Part shown: piece by piece, positions 9,351-17,675 of the stretch | Position numbering within the stretch: position 1 is the stretch's first letter | Layout: the number at the start of each line of letters is the position of its first letter | Assembly (NCBI RefSeq): GCF_051200825.1 | Contig: NZ_CP195158.1 | Location: 2,604,001 to 2,668,000 of the forward strand | Direction of reading: 5' to 3' | Source: Formosa sp030427735 | Lineage (GTDB): Bacteria > Bacteroidota > Bacteroidia > Flavobacteriales > Flavobacteriaceae | DNA length: 64,000 nucleotides | Made by a program: the position numbers and the translations under genes | Notes under the pieces: generated by a model | Database searches by the model: none | Told to the model about the DNA's origin: nothing | The model's input: only the letters and a program-made list of their open reading frames with translations

Positions 9351-10889
9351 ATGAAAACATATAAATATTTATTTCTGTTATTGATAAGCCTATCAATAAT
9401 TGGATGTTCAGATTTAGAAGAAGAGCCAGTTGGTATACTTGCTCCCGAAGGATTTTTCTCCTCTATGGCCGATGTGCAAGCTGCTGTAGATGGTTCGCTT
9501 ACGCATGCCATAAACGAAAAAATATGGGGTCGAAAGTTATCAATTGCATTAATGCTACGTTCAGACATGGTAAGCTTAGCTTCAAACGAAACCAGAAGGG
9601 TTGAAATGGAAGAACTTACTACCTTAGCTAGCAACGGTATGTTAAGCGAATTTTGGCCTAGAATATACCAAGGTATTGCCGCTGCTAACCTAGCCATTTC
9701 TGGCGCCGAAAGCGTTAGTGCCGAAGAATCCATTAAAAATCCAGTAGTAGCACAAGCTTATTTTACAAGAGCGTTCTACTATTTTCACTTAGTACGCTTA
9801 TTTGGCGACATTCCATACATAGACGGTCCGTTTACCGAAGCAGATTTAACAATAGGTAAAACACCTGTAGCCGAAGTTTACGAAAAAATAATTGCCGATC
9901 TTGAATTTGCAGAAACTTGGTTACCAGAAACGACTGCCTCGGCTGCAATTCCATCAAAAGGTGCAGCGACCTCGTATTTGGCTTTAGTTTACCTAACAAG
10001 AGCTGGCACAAGCAATACTGCAGATTTTCAAAAAGCCTATGACTATGCTACACAAGTTATAAATAGCGGTATGTACGCTTTAGATAGTAACTACCAGAAT
10101 TTATTTAATGCCAATGTTATTGACGCATCTCCAGAACCTATTTTTGCATTAGATTACAACAACGTTGAAGCCGAAGACAATGCTTACGACCAAACTGCAC
10201 CTATGACAGGTATTAGAGGAGACGACCGTAACGACGGTGGCGGATGGTCTGTAGCCGTACCATCTTTAGAAGTGTATACCACTTGGGATGCTGGCGATTA
10301 TAGACGTGCCGTAAGTTTAGACGATGAAGCCAATATTAATGGCACCTATGTTAATTACACACAATTTGATATTAGTGGTCATCAATTCGCTAAAAACGTA
10401 CCATACATCGCAAAATACATGCGCTACCCTGGACCTTACGCACGAATTAACGCCAGAGCAACAAGTCATAATTATTCTATGATACGCTATGCCGAAGTAT
10501 TGTTAATTGCTGCAGAAGCTGCTGTAGAATTAGGCAACAACGCAGCTGCTCTAGATTATATTAATCAAGTGAGAGCTAGAGCAAGAATGGGTGGTGCCTA
10601 CAAAACAGGAGCAGATATTGAAAAAACGTTTCCTGCAAGTCCAGTTCCAGCAAACCTAACGGGTACAGTTACCATAAACGATGTACTGGAAGAACGCCGA
10701 TTAGAATTAGCTTTCGAATGCAAACGATGGTACGATATCGTACGACGACAAATTGGAGACCAAGCCTATGGCCCTAACGGTTTAGAAGGGAATAAAGAAT
10801 TCTTTACCGCCGACGATTACTTATTACCATTACCAGAAGATGAGTTAGAGCGAAACCCTAACTTACTACCACAAAACCCTGGTTACTAA
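9351..10889 (+). CDS. susD: SusD-type glycan-binding lipoprotein
   Basis: A 512-residue lipoprotein (lipobox SIIGC, C19) followed by the acidic SDLEEEP, consistent with export to the cell surface. It has the RagB/SusD layout: helical TPR-like N-terminal half, a DYINQVRARA-type motif, a LEERRLELAFECKRWYDIVR motif near the end and a PLPEDELERNPNLLPQNPGY-like C-terminus. SusD proteins cap SusC and capture the oligosaccharide. It lies 20 nt after susC in the same operon and is followed by a weak hairpin at 10941-10970. Alginate as ligand is inferred from the locus. Confidence 0.95.
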   Translation: MKTYKYLFLLLISLSIIGCSDLEEEPVGILAPEGFFSSMADVQAAVDGSLTHAINEKIWGRKLSIALMLRSDMVSLASNETRRVEMEELTTLASNGMLSEFWPRIYQGIAAANLAISGAESVSAEESIKNPVVAQAYFTRAFYYFHLVRLFGDIPYIDGPFTEADLTIGKTPVAEVYEKIIADLEFAETWLPETTASAAIPSKGAATSYLALVYLTRAGTSNTADFQKAYDYATQVINSGMYALDSNYQNLFNANVIDASPEPIFALDYNNVEAEDNAYDQTAPMTGIRGDDRNDGGGWSVAVPSLEVYTTWDAGDYRRAVSLDDEANINGTYVNYTQFDISGHQFAKNVPYIAKYMRYPGPYARINARATSHNYSMIRYAEVLLIAAEAAVELGNNAAALDYINQVRARARMGGAYKTGADIEKTFPASPVPANLTGTVTINDVLEERRLELAFECKRWYDIVRRQIGDQAYGPNGLEGNKEFFTADDYLLPLPEDELERNPNLLPQNPGY

Positions 10890-10940
10890 TTAACCAGTAC
10901 CATAAACACGTAGTTAATATTTGTTTGAATTAGTCTGATA

Positions 10941-10972
10941 ATTTTGCTAGCCTGTAATAGGGCTAGTAAAAT
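10941..10972 (+). terminator. Weak hairpin after susD
   Basis: CTAGCC pairs with GGCTAG, extended by flanking A/T pairs, with an 8-nt loop. There is only a broken T-run afterwards, so termination may be partial and the regulator gene downstream may receive read-through. Confidence 0.4.
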
Positions 10973-11060
10973 TATTTAATACCTCTTTTAATCTTATTGA
11001 AGCGTTTTCTAATACAAAAACACTAGCCCGATTCATTTTAAGCGGAAATAATAAGCGCCC

Positions 11061-11771
11061 ATGAAATTCGAAATCCTTACCAAAAACGAAAATCAAGAAA
11101 TCCTAAACAGCATCATCACACAAATCCGGGATCTCATCATCTATAAAAATTTAGAGCCAGGCGATAAACTTCCTTCGGAACGCACATTATCAGAGAAGTT
11201 TGGTGTAAGCAGAAACAACATCCGCGAAGCGATTCAAAAATTAGAATTTTATGCTTTATTAAAATCCAAACCCCAAAGCGGTACTTTTGTGGCCGACATT
11301 GGTCAAATTGCATTAAATGGCATTATTGAAGATATATTAAGATTGGAAGAACCCGATTTTAGATCGCTAGTCGAAACCAGAATATTTTTAGAATTAAAAA
11401 CTGTAAAACTAGCCGCAGAACGGAGAAAAGCCGAACATGTACTTCAAATAAAAGAAGCTCTAGACGCTTATACCGATAAGGTACTTAAAGAAGAAGACGC
11501 GGTACATGAAGATTTACTATTTCATTTGGCCATAGCAAGAGCTAGCGGTAACAGCACCATTAACACTTTAATGCTCATGATTACTCCCGAAATAATTACT
11601 AATTTCGAAAACCATCATGTCTGCGACAAAAACATGGCATTTATTGGCATTCAAGAGCATACAGATATTTATGAGGCCATAAAATCTCAACAGCCGGAAC
11701 TTGCAGAGCAAACCATGAAAACGCATTTTAAAATGTTATATCAATATTGTAACACCTCCTCCGAAAAATAA
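11061..11771 (+). CDS. GntR/FadR-family transcriptional regulator, probable alginate regulon control
   Basis: A 236-residue regulator. The N-terminal GntR winged helix (about 12-80) contains LEPGDKLPSERTLSEKFGVS and RNNIREAIQKLE. The C-terminal FCD ligand domain (about 95-230) has a plausible metal set: D151, H155, H200 and H222. FadR-subfamily proteins such as UxuR/ExuR bind palindromes with TGGT-N2-ACCA cores and respond to uronate-derived ligands. Such palindromes occur in four arrays in this window, all at alginate promoters or pointing off the left edge, so this protein is the obvious binder. None is found in front of its own gene. It lies 171 nt after susD and ends at a strong bidirectional terminator. 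Confidence 0.9.
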   Translation: MKFEILTKNENQEILNSIITQIRDLIIYKNLEPGDKLPSERTLSEKFGVSRNNIREAIQKLEFYALLKSKPQSGTFVADIGQIALNGIIEDILRLEEPDFRSLVETRIFLELKTVKLAAERRKAEHVLQIKEALDAYTDKVLKEEDAVHEDLLFHLAIARASGNSTINTLMLMITPEIITNFENHHVCDKNMAFIGIQEHTDIYEAIKSQQPELAEQTMKTHFKMLYQYCNTSSEK

Positions 11772-11911
11772 TAGCTAGTCTTTTATTTATCATCAAAGCA
11801 TTTATAAAAACCCTCATATACAAAATATTCCAAGTACTAATTTTTGAACTTTATTAACCGCCTTCTACAAAAAAAAGCATATCCTATTAAGCGTAAATAT
11901 TAAATTAAAAT

Positions 11912-11951
11912 AACGAGGTCGTCTAAAAATTACTTTTTAGACGACCTCGTT
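11912..11951. terminator. Strong bidirectional terminator
   Basis: An 18-bp perfect stem (11912-11929 with 11934-11951) with a 4-nt loop TTAC lies between the convergent regulator gene and the T9SS protein gene. A/T runs inside the stem provide U-tracts on both strands. Confidence 0.8.
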
Positions 11952-11970
11952 GATTAGTGCCACTATAATT

Positions 11971-12959
11971 TCACTTTACAACTATCTTACTCGTTATCTG
12001 TCGTTTAGAAAGTGTATATCCTTTTAAAACATAAATACCTTTAGCCATATTTGAAACATCTAAAACATTGTTAGAGACACTTGTACTGAGTACTTTTTTT
12101 CCTAGAACATCATATAACTCTACAGTTTTAAGATCATCTGATCCATGACTTTTAAAATGCAATAAATTAGTGGTTGGGTTTGGATAAATTTGGAAATTTA
12201 CGTTCGAAAATTCTTCTGTAGACAGAGTACCTTCAACCAGTGAAAAATTATCATAAAACACTTCAGTTTCTTCATTGATAGAACTTAAAGATCTAACATA
12301 CACCACAACAAAGGTATTGGTTGCTGTAAAAGTGACTGAATTTAATGTAAATTCATCGTAATCATCCGTAATCATCATAAATCCGTCTACACTCTCATCA
12401 GATTCCCCGTTAGCATTAATGCCGTCTTCTCCCGTAATTTCGGTATTTAAAAGATACACTTCTGAAGGAGTATCCATAGCCTCTGAGCGTGATTCTACAG
12501 AAAACGTATATTCATTGCCAATGGTAAGGCCTTCAACCTTTTGATATAGGCGACGGGAACTTCCTGTGATGGCGGGGCTACCGTCATCATATAATTTAAC
12601 TCCTCTGGTACCGTTGTTTCCACTACCGGTAGCGCCCAGTTGTTCGTCTATACTCCCTGCCTCACCTAGATAGTAAATTTCTAACCAATCTTCTAAAACA
12701 TCGTTATCCCAAATGGCTTGATATGGACTTGCTAAAGCATTCCCCGTTTCATCCAAAATTTCATCATTTGGCGTCATGTCGTAAGCATCAGCATTATCTG
12801 ATGTACTTCCCATACTGCCTTCGCTTGTTCCGTGGTCATCGCATGTTGGATTCAACATTAGGTTTGTTTGACTCCATCCGAAATTAAAAGACAAACACAA
12901 AATCAAAAAAAGTAAATCGTTTTACAACGTTGTCTGGCAAAAAGTAATTTTGTTTTCAT
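11971..12959 (-). CDS. Secreted T9SS-sorted carbohydrate-binding-like protein (frameshifted start)
   Basis: The coding region from 12906 down gives about 310 residues: a beta-sandwich-like secreted domain ending near VFYDNFSLVEG, a linker, and a T9SS type A sorting domain over the last 75 residues (FQIYPNPTTN ... SKIVVK). It has no ATG in frame; the frame opens after a stop at 12922-12924. An ATG at 12957-12959, 10 nt after the PL7 stop, starts MKTKLLFARQRCKTIYFF and then hits TGA just after a run of seven Ts (12905-12911 on the complement). One extra T would join it to LILCLSFNFGWSQ and give a normal signal peptide. I therefore take the gene start as 12959, with a one-base deletion, phase-variable tract or sequencing error. 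Its role may be alginate binding or accessory hydrolysis, inferred only from co-transcription with PL7. Confidence 0.72.
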
Positions 12960-12969
12960 ATGAATTGTT

Positions 12970-13908
12970 TTAATGGTTTAAACTCAAATTGTAATACTTT
13001 ACATAGGAAAAGGCATTGGGGTCTGTAGTTCCTAAATAATTACCAGCTTTGAAATAATTTTCAAAGGGCCATTTTTCAAGACTTATGTCTTCGTACACAT
13101 ATGGCGAATCATCATTAAGTTGTACTTCTATTCGAGCATCTGAGGCTGAGATCCTGAAATCAAAAACATCATGACCTACATACCCTAGGTTCACTTTAAT
13201 ATCGGCCCAAGTCCTGTCATAAACACCATATAAATCAAAGCCTTCAGTAGCTTCATCAACTAAAGATTTTTTATGGCACCAGATATAACCATCCTTCCAA
13301 TATATTTTAATTAGCGGTGGCCCATTGTTGCCTTTAAAACCATATGTATCCATATCTTCTTCGGAAATAATACCATGGATTTGCATGACTATAACCCAAT
13401 GAAATTCGTCATTAGAAGATATGTTTTCTGAAACACTTTCTACTTTTAGCTTACCTGTCATTTCGCCACCTTCTAACAAAGTCCAATTATCTCTGGCATT
13501 GGCAGGATTGATTAATTCACGTAACTCCGTTCTCGAATAAGAACTGTTGGCTGTAGAGGTTTCTGGATAGGTATAAAAAACAATGGAAGCATCGCTGGTA
13601 TCATCATACATAAAAGGTTGTATAGACCGGAGCGATCTATACCCCTTGTTGATTAGTTGTGATGGCTGATACTCGTCTGGACTACCATTATCATTGGCAT
13701 CTATGGGCAATGTTAATTTCCAGTTTGAAAAATCAATATTAGCATAGGTTACTTCCTCAACTGGTTCTATAATAACCTCCTCAGATTCCTGGTTCACGGA
13801 ACTAGGACTACTATCATCCGTTTGGCAAGACCCAAAAAAAGCAAAAGCAACAATATAAATGAGGCTTTTAATACCACTTTCAATCACTAAAAAAGTTTGA
13901 CTTATCAT
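12970..13908 (-). CDS. PL7 alginate lyase lipoprotein
   Basis: A 312-residue lipoprotein (lipobox FFGSC, C28) with QTDDSS after the cysteine, an acidic patch compatible with surface display. The rest is one jelly-roll alginate-lyase-2 domain (about 58-310). The three family signatures are present: RTELR (126-130), QIH (176-178) and YFKAGNY (285-291), supplying the catalytic Arg, Gln, His and Tyr. PL7 enzymes are usually endo-acting and start polymer breakdown; QIH is often linked with polyG or mixed preference, which is only a hint here. The ATG lies about 27 nt after the expected start site of the operator-controlled promoter at 13919-13970. It is co-transcribed with the T9SS protein downstream. 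Confidence 0.93.
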   Translation of the reverse strand: MISQTFLVIESGIKSLIYIVAFAFFGSCQTDDSSPSSVNQESEEVIIEPVEEVTYANIDFSNWKLTLPIDANDNGSPDEYQPSQLINKGYRSLRSIQPFMYDDTSDASIVFYTYPETSTANSSYSRTELRELINPANARDNWTLLEGGEMTGKLKVESVSENISSNDEFHWVIVMQIHGIISEEDMDTYGFKGNNGPPLIKIYWKDGYIWCHKKSLVDEATEGFDLYGVYDRTWADIKVNLGYVGHDVFDFRISASDARIEVQLNDDSPYVYEDISLEKWPFENYFKAGNYLGTTDPNAFSYVKYYNLSLNH

Positions 13909-13918
13909 ATTTTATTAA

Positions 13919-13970
13919 TTGGTTCTCCAATCTGGTTTACCAAATATATATGTTTTTAAATAAGAAACAA
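13919..13970 (-). promoter_or_regulatory. PL7 promoter with double GntR-type operator
   Basis: The minus strand has TTG at 13968-13970, 19 nt, then TATATTTG at 13941-13948. Operator copies CTGGTTTACCAA (13932-13943) and TTGGTTCTCCAA (13919-13930) are 13 bp apart, in the same arrangement as at the PL6 promoter. Confidence 0.8.
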
Positions 13971-14209
13971 ATTATTGCATTAATAATTTATTTTATGTGG
14001 TTTTTAAAAAACATCCATAATTATCGCAATTATTTTTAAATTATTCTCATTTATATACTAAAAACAAGCAATGATAAAGGAATAGGAAGGAAATAAAAAT
14101 CGTTATAAGGGAGCATAAAAAATGATCCATGATTCTGAAATTGCATCACTCATTGTTTTTTTGAAACCTCTAAACTCCTTTAATTACAAAACGTATATTA
14201 AACATTTTG

Positions 14210-14237
14210 ACAAAACTAAACCATCAGTTAGTTTTGT
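14210..14237. promoter_or_regulatory. Palindromic operator in front of broken tetR
   Basis: Perfect 10-bp arms ACAAAACTAA (14210-14219) and TTAGTTTTGT (14228-14237) are separated by 8 bp and lie 18 bp upstream of the tetR remnant's ATG. The position and size suit an autoregulatory TetR site. It has survived although the gene is broken. Confidence 0.6.
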
Positions 14238-14255
14238 TTCAACAACAAACAATAC

Positions 14256-14752
14256 ATGCCAAGAGTCAAAAAATATAATGAACAAGAGGAGATTGAAAAA
14301 GTCATGAATTTGTTTTGGAAACAAGGCTTTAAAAGTACTTCTATGAACATGCTAGAGAATGAAATGGGCATTAACAAAATTTTCTATTTACTCTAGCTTT
14401 TGCAGTAAAAGCGAGCTTTTTTTAGAAAGTTTAAATTGTTATAAGAAGAAATTAAATCAATTACTTAGTTGCTTAAAATAAAACTCGAGTAATATTGAAG
14501 ATATCAAACAATATTTTTATTGCTTTATTGATTTTTAACAAGATGCAGGTATTAAAAAGGTGTTTAATAACCAATACAGCTGGAGAACTTAGAGAAGATA
14601 CCGATGCACAAATTAAGCAAACCCTAAAACAGTTTACTGAAGATGTGAGAGCCATTTTTGCCAATATTTTAAACAAAGATCTTAGCAAAAGTCAAGAAAT
14701 GGTACAAAAACAAGCCGACTATTTAATCATTCCATGTTTGACTTCTCAATGA
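14256..14752 (+). pseudogene. TetR-family regulator pseudogene
   Basis: The ATG at 14256 opens a typical TetR N-terminus (MPRVKKYNEQEEIEKVMNLF, then a helix-turn-helix ending EMGINK). An extra A in the run near 14376-14379 shifts the frame. Reading resumes as FSIYSSFCSKSELFLESL in the next frame, meets a TAA near 14478 and another near 14537, then shifts again before KRCLITNTAGELRED and ends at 14752. The motif order (GINKFSIY, SELFLESL, GCLITNTA) is that of small TetR regulators of the YezE/AcrR kind. Two frameshifts and two stops make it non-functional. Confidence 0.8.
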
Positions 14753-14880
14753 CTTCCATGATACTTAGTCCATCGCAATTAGACAATTATATATAGAACA
14801 TATTTACAAACCTTTAATATTTTTTGAAACATAACTGACTGACTTTTTAGATAAGGTATTAATTAATAAAAACAACCTTT

Positions 14881-14997
14881 ATGGATACAACAAAAACAAG
14901 CGAAACACTAAAAATACACACTATCGAAACAGCTCCTAAATATTCTTATATTAGAATATTTGTCACTTTATTTCTTGATATACTTCCTAGAATTTAA
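14881..14997 (+). pseudogene. Truncated remnant resembling the start of an AhpD/CMD-like gene
   Basis: A 38-codon frame begins MDTTKTSETLKIHTIETAPK. The IHTIETAPK part resembles the N-terminus of carboxymuconolactone decarboxylase/AhpD-like proteins, which often sit beside TetR genes. After about codon 20 the resemblance stops and the frame closes at TAA (14995-14997). A perfect 9-bp inverted repeat (14938-14946 / 14953-14961) marks the break. It is best read as the 5' stub of a deleted gene. The family call rests on a short match from memory. Confidence 0.4.
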
Positions 14998-15039
14998 AAT
15001 AATTACATTTGATAGTTAATAATTAAAACACACTCCATT

Positions 15040-15480
15040 TTACGCCTTCAAAAAAACTACATTCCCTGTGTTAACATCGTAAAATGCTAATCTTCCATTT
15101 TTATCTTTGGGCACATTATTTACAGGCAAGTATCTACCTCCTAATATTAAGTTTTTAAGTTCTCCTATATCTTTTCTAGAAGCTGGTTTATTCTCTTCTG
15201 ATGTAAACATAGATTTCATCATGTCGTATGAAACATTACCTGCAAAGTTTTCTCCCACACCAGCCCAAGTCATCCCCTGCTTTTTAGAACTTGTTTCCTT
15301 TGTTTCTTCTTCTACAACTGCTGGTTCATTTACAGGCTTGAGGCTTGTTTCTTTCTGAGGTTTGTTTTGTTTTAGTTGCCAGCTACTACTTCTACAAGAG
15401 TTGCTGCAATATTTTTGAACTCCCCTACGTTTTGGTATATATTCCTCGCCACAATTCAGGCAAATTTCGTGTTTTCTCAT
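15040..15480 (-). CDS. Small protein with N-terminal zinc-ribbon
   Basis: A 146-residue protein of unknown function. The first 30 residues hold CLNCGEEYIPKRRGVQKYCS followed by NSC, a four-cysteine zinc-finger-like pattern (C8, C11, C25, C29). Residues 40-75 are a charged, low-complexity linker. The C-terminal third has LKNLILGGRYLP and a short beta-rich end. It is the last of four leftward genes of the element, probably co-transcribed with the recombinase. Similar zinc-ribbon proteins accompany integrases in Bacteroidetes elements, so a DNA-related role is possible but not shown. Confidence 0.6.
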   Translation of the reverse strand: MRKHEICLNCGEEYIPKRRGVQKYCSNSCRSSSWQLKQNKPQKETSLKPVNEPAVVEEETKETSSKKQGMTWAGVGENFAGNVSYDMMKSMFTSEENKPASRKDIGELKNLILGGRYLPVNNVPKDKNGRLAFYDVNTGNVVFLKA

Positions 15481-15533
15481 ATTTAAGCGTAAATTAAACG
15501 TTTAATTGACGTATAATTTCATTTTCCCAACGT

Positions 15534-16049
15534 CTAACCTATACTGAATATTGATCGTAAAAGTTCCTTTTCAGCTGCATTTTCGGTGATTAGTGGCTCT
15601 TTTTTTGATCGCTTTTTAGGTCGTTTTTCACTTAGAGCTGCTAAACCATCTCCTTTATCTAGGTTGGATTTAGATGTATCTTGACCTAACATAACAGGAA
15701 ATTTAGGTACTGTATTTCCTTTTTGCTCCCCTTTTATAAAATCAAAAATACTCGCTTCTAACTGTTTTGATTTATTATAATTACTATAGGGAATTGCCGA
15801 TTCATCTTTGTAAAACTGTTTAATAAGTGTCTCGAAATGCTTTTTATAATACTCATGCTGTAAATTAAACAGGTTTTGCATTTCTGAATGGTCATTCTTT
15901 ATGACATGCAGATTTTCCAATAACCAATGGCATATGTAGCATACACAATCCACCTGTTCAAAATATTTATCCAGAATATAATTAAACTCAAATTTTGACA
16001 CCTCATGCTTTGCTCTTAAAAGTTTAAAAATATTCTCCTCCAGTTTCAA
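15534..16049 (-). CDS. Hypothetical protein of the integrative element
   Basis: A 171-residue protein I do not recognise. The N-terminal 100 residues look helical, with a CVCYICHW cluster near 35-42. Residues 115-155 form a basic segment (EKRPKKRSKKEP) that could contact nucleic acid. It has no signal peptide or membrane segment. It is separated by 9 nt from the 71-residue gene upstream and runs in the same direction as the recombinase, which suggests one operon. Confidence 0.55.
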   Translation of the reverse strand: MKLEENIFKLLRAKHEVSKFEFNYILDKYFEQVDCVCYICHWLLENLHVIKNDHSEMQNLFNLQHEYYKKHFETLIKQFYKDESAIPYSNYNKSKQLEASIFDFIKGEQKGNTVPKFPVMLGQDTSKSNLDKGDGLAALSEKRPKKRSKKEPLITENAAEKELLRSIFSIG

Positions 16050-16058
16050 GGGCTTTTG

Positions 16059-16274
16059 CTAAACAAAATTAGTTTCCGCACTATTATATGGGACAAGCCC
16101 TTTAAAATAGTCTATAATATAGGCCTCTTCGTAAAAGTTCATATCTTTAAAGACCTCTATTTTATCTATTATACGTCTCGTGTGCTCTGCATCGGAAACA
16201 AAAAATAACAGCTCCATATAAAGATTAGTTACTAATCCATTATAAAAATCCTGTAAGGTATTATTTGTACTCAT
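16059..16274 (-). CDS. Small hypothetical protein overlapping the recombinase gene
   Basis: A 71-residue acidic, helical protein with no recognisable domain. Its start overlaps the 3' end of the recombinase gene by 14 nt, implying translational coupling. The overlap and shared direction support it as a real gene despite its size. Confidence 0.5.
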   Translation of the reverse strand: MSTNNTLQDFYNGLVTNLYMELLFFVSDAEHTRRIIDKIEVFKDMNFYEEAYIIDYFKGLVPYNSAETNFV

Positions 16275-17622
16275 GGGTAGGTTTTAGCATTGCAGAATAA
16301 TCTTCTGGTAACTCGGCATCAATATCCCTTAAATATTTTTCTAAAGCGGACATAGAGGAATGTCCTGTAATTAGCATCAGTCTACTTTTTGCTTCAAAAG
16401 GTGACGATTCTTTAACTATGGCTCGATAGAGTTTTGTAATATAGGTATGTCTAAAACTATACAGACCATAATCTGTTCCTAGGTTAAAATGATCCTTTAC
16501 AATGCGCTTAAAACGTTTTGAAAAGTAGTCGCGTTTATTATTTAAAGCCGTATCCCACTCCCCTCCTATAGCATCGGGTGTAAACAGAAAATCTTCGTCT
16601 TTAAGACCTGTTAAATCTGGCAAATCATTCCATAATAATTCTGGGATTATTTTAGTCTTTAAAGGGCTGTTTTTAGCCTTAAAACGAATGGTTCGTGTAT
16701 TTACATCAATATCTTTTACCTGAAGTCTACAAACCTCAATTGGCCTTAAAAAATTATAGGAAATGAACTTGATATACAATAAAAGAACAGGATCCGTTTT
16801 TTCTAAATGCTCAAAAATAGCCTCCTGTGTTTCCTGTGAATAGGTTTTATTGCGCTCTGGTATGGTTTTTAATACGGGTATCTTTTTAATGAAATTATCT
16901 GTTATTATTTCATTATCCTCCAACAACTGAACAATACTACTCAAATCCGTTCTATAGTTGTTTCTGTTTCTCGGACTGGTTTTCACCAAGACATCATTTA
17001 AAAATGCTGAAAATAGTTTTTTAGTGAGTTGATCGATAGTTTTTACTTCAGGATGAACCTCAGCTAACCAATTGAGAAAAAACTCAACTCTCCCCTTATA
17101 CCCTCGTAATGTTGTTTTACTAACTAATTTTTCTTTAAGGTTTAGCGAAAAATCAAAAGCAGAACGTAACGTTTGCTTAGGTTCGGATGGAATAGCTTCA
17201 ACCTCTTCACTTTTTGTTTCTTTAACAATAACAGCTGCTTTTTCTTCCGTCTTTTTGGCTTCCGTTTGTACTTCTGAGTGCTCGTTTTCCGAATTTAATT
17301 TGTTGTAGAGTTCGGTATTGTCTTCAAAAGGATTGTAGCCTTGCTTCAATAATTTGATTAAAACTTTTCGGTAAACGGTTAAAATTTCTAAGCGCTGCTC
17401 TTTAGTTTTATAAGTATTGGCTTCTCCATAAAACGGTGTCACTCGTTTTAACATTCCTGTTTCTGGATGGCGATAGGAAAAATAAACGTACCAACGCTTA
17501 CTTAAATCTCCTTTTGCAGTGTAAATTTTGGGGATGGAAAAATTCTTTTTTTTGGGCAAATCGTATGCAGTTTCGTATTCACTTTCGTATGCAAATGTAA
17601 TAAATTGCTGAATTGTAAGCAT
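16261..17622 (-). CDS. Tyrosine-type site-specific recombinase (integrase)
   Basis: A 453-residue phage-type integrase. The N-terminal arm-binding part and a charged linker (about 110-150) precede a SAM-like core-binding domain (about 150-240) and the catalytic domain (about 260-435). Catalytic residues visible are R293 (FLRPIE), R391 (YSFRHT), H421 (ITGHSS) and Y430 (LEKYLRDI); the first His of the HxxR motif is replaced by Tyr (Y388). It would integrate the element at the adjacent tRNA-Met. Its ATG directly follows the T-run of the hairpin that ends the tRNA transcript, and there is no visible promoter between, so expression may depend on read-through or a promoter inside the element after excision. 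Confidence 0.88.
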   Translation of the reverse strand: MLTIQQFITFAYESEYETAYDLPKKKNFSIPKIYTAKGDLSKRWYVYFSYRHPETGMLKRVTPFYGEANTYKTKEQRLEILTVYRKVLIKLLKQGYNPFEDNTELYNKLNSENEHSEVQTEAKKTEEKAAVIVKETKSEEVEAIPSEPKQTLRSAFDFSLNLKEKLVSKTTLRGYKGRVEFFLNWLAEVHPEVKTIDQLTKKLFSAFLNDVLVKTSPRNRNNYRTDLSSIVQLLEDNEIITDNFIKKIPVLKTIPERNKTYSQETQEAIFEHLEKTDPVLLLYIKFISYNFLRPIEVCRLQVKDIDVNTRTIRFKAKNSPLKTKIIPELLWNDLPDLTGLKDEDFLFTPDAIGGEWDTALNNKRDYFSKRFKRIVKDHFNLGTDYGLYSFRHTYITKLYRAIVKESSPFEAKSRLMLITGHSSMSALEKYLRDIDAELPEDYSAMLKPTHEYK

Positions 17623-17654
17623 AAAAAAACGGTTTAACAGAAGCTAAACCGTTT
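17622..17654 (-). terminator. tRNA-Met terminator abutting the integrase start
   Basis: The stem AAACGGTTTA / TAAACCGTTT (17627-17636 / 17645-17654) has an 8-nt loop. On the minus strand it is followed by a T-run that leads directly into the integrase ATG (17620-17622). Confidence 0.75.
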
Positions 17655-17675
17655 GTTTTCACATATTTAAAATCG

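Noticed and set aside
14122..14307. 61-codon plus-strand frame before the tetR remnant
   Set aside because: It overlaps the tetR operator and pseudogene start in another frame, has no recognisable motif, and its composition looks non-coding.
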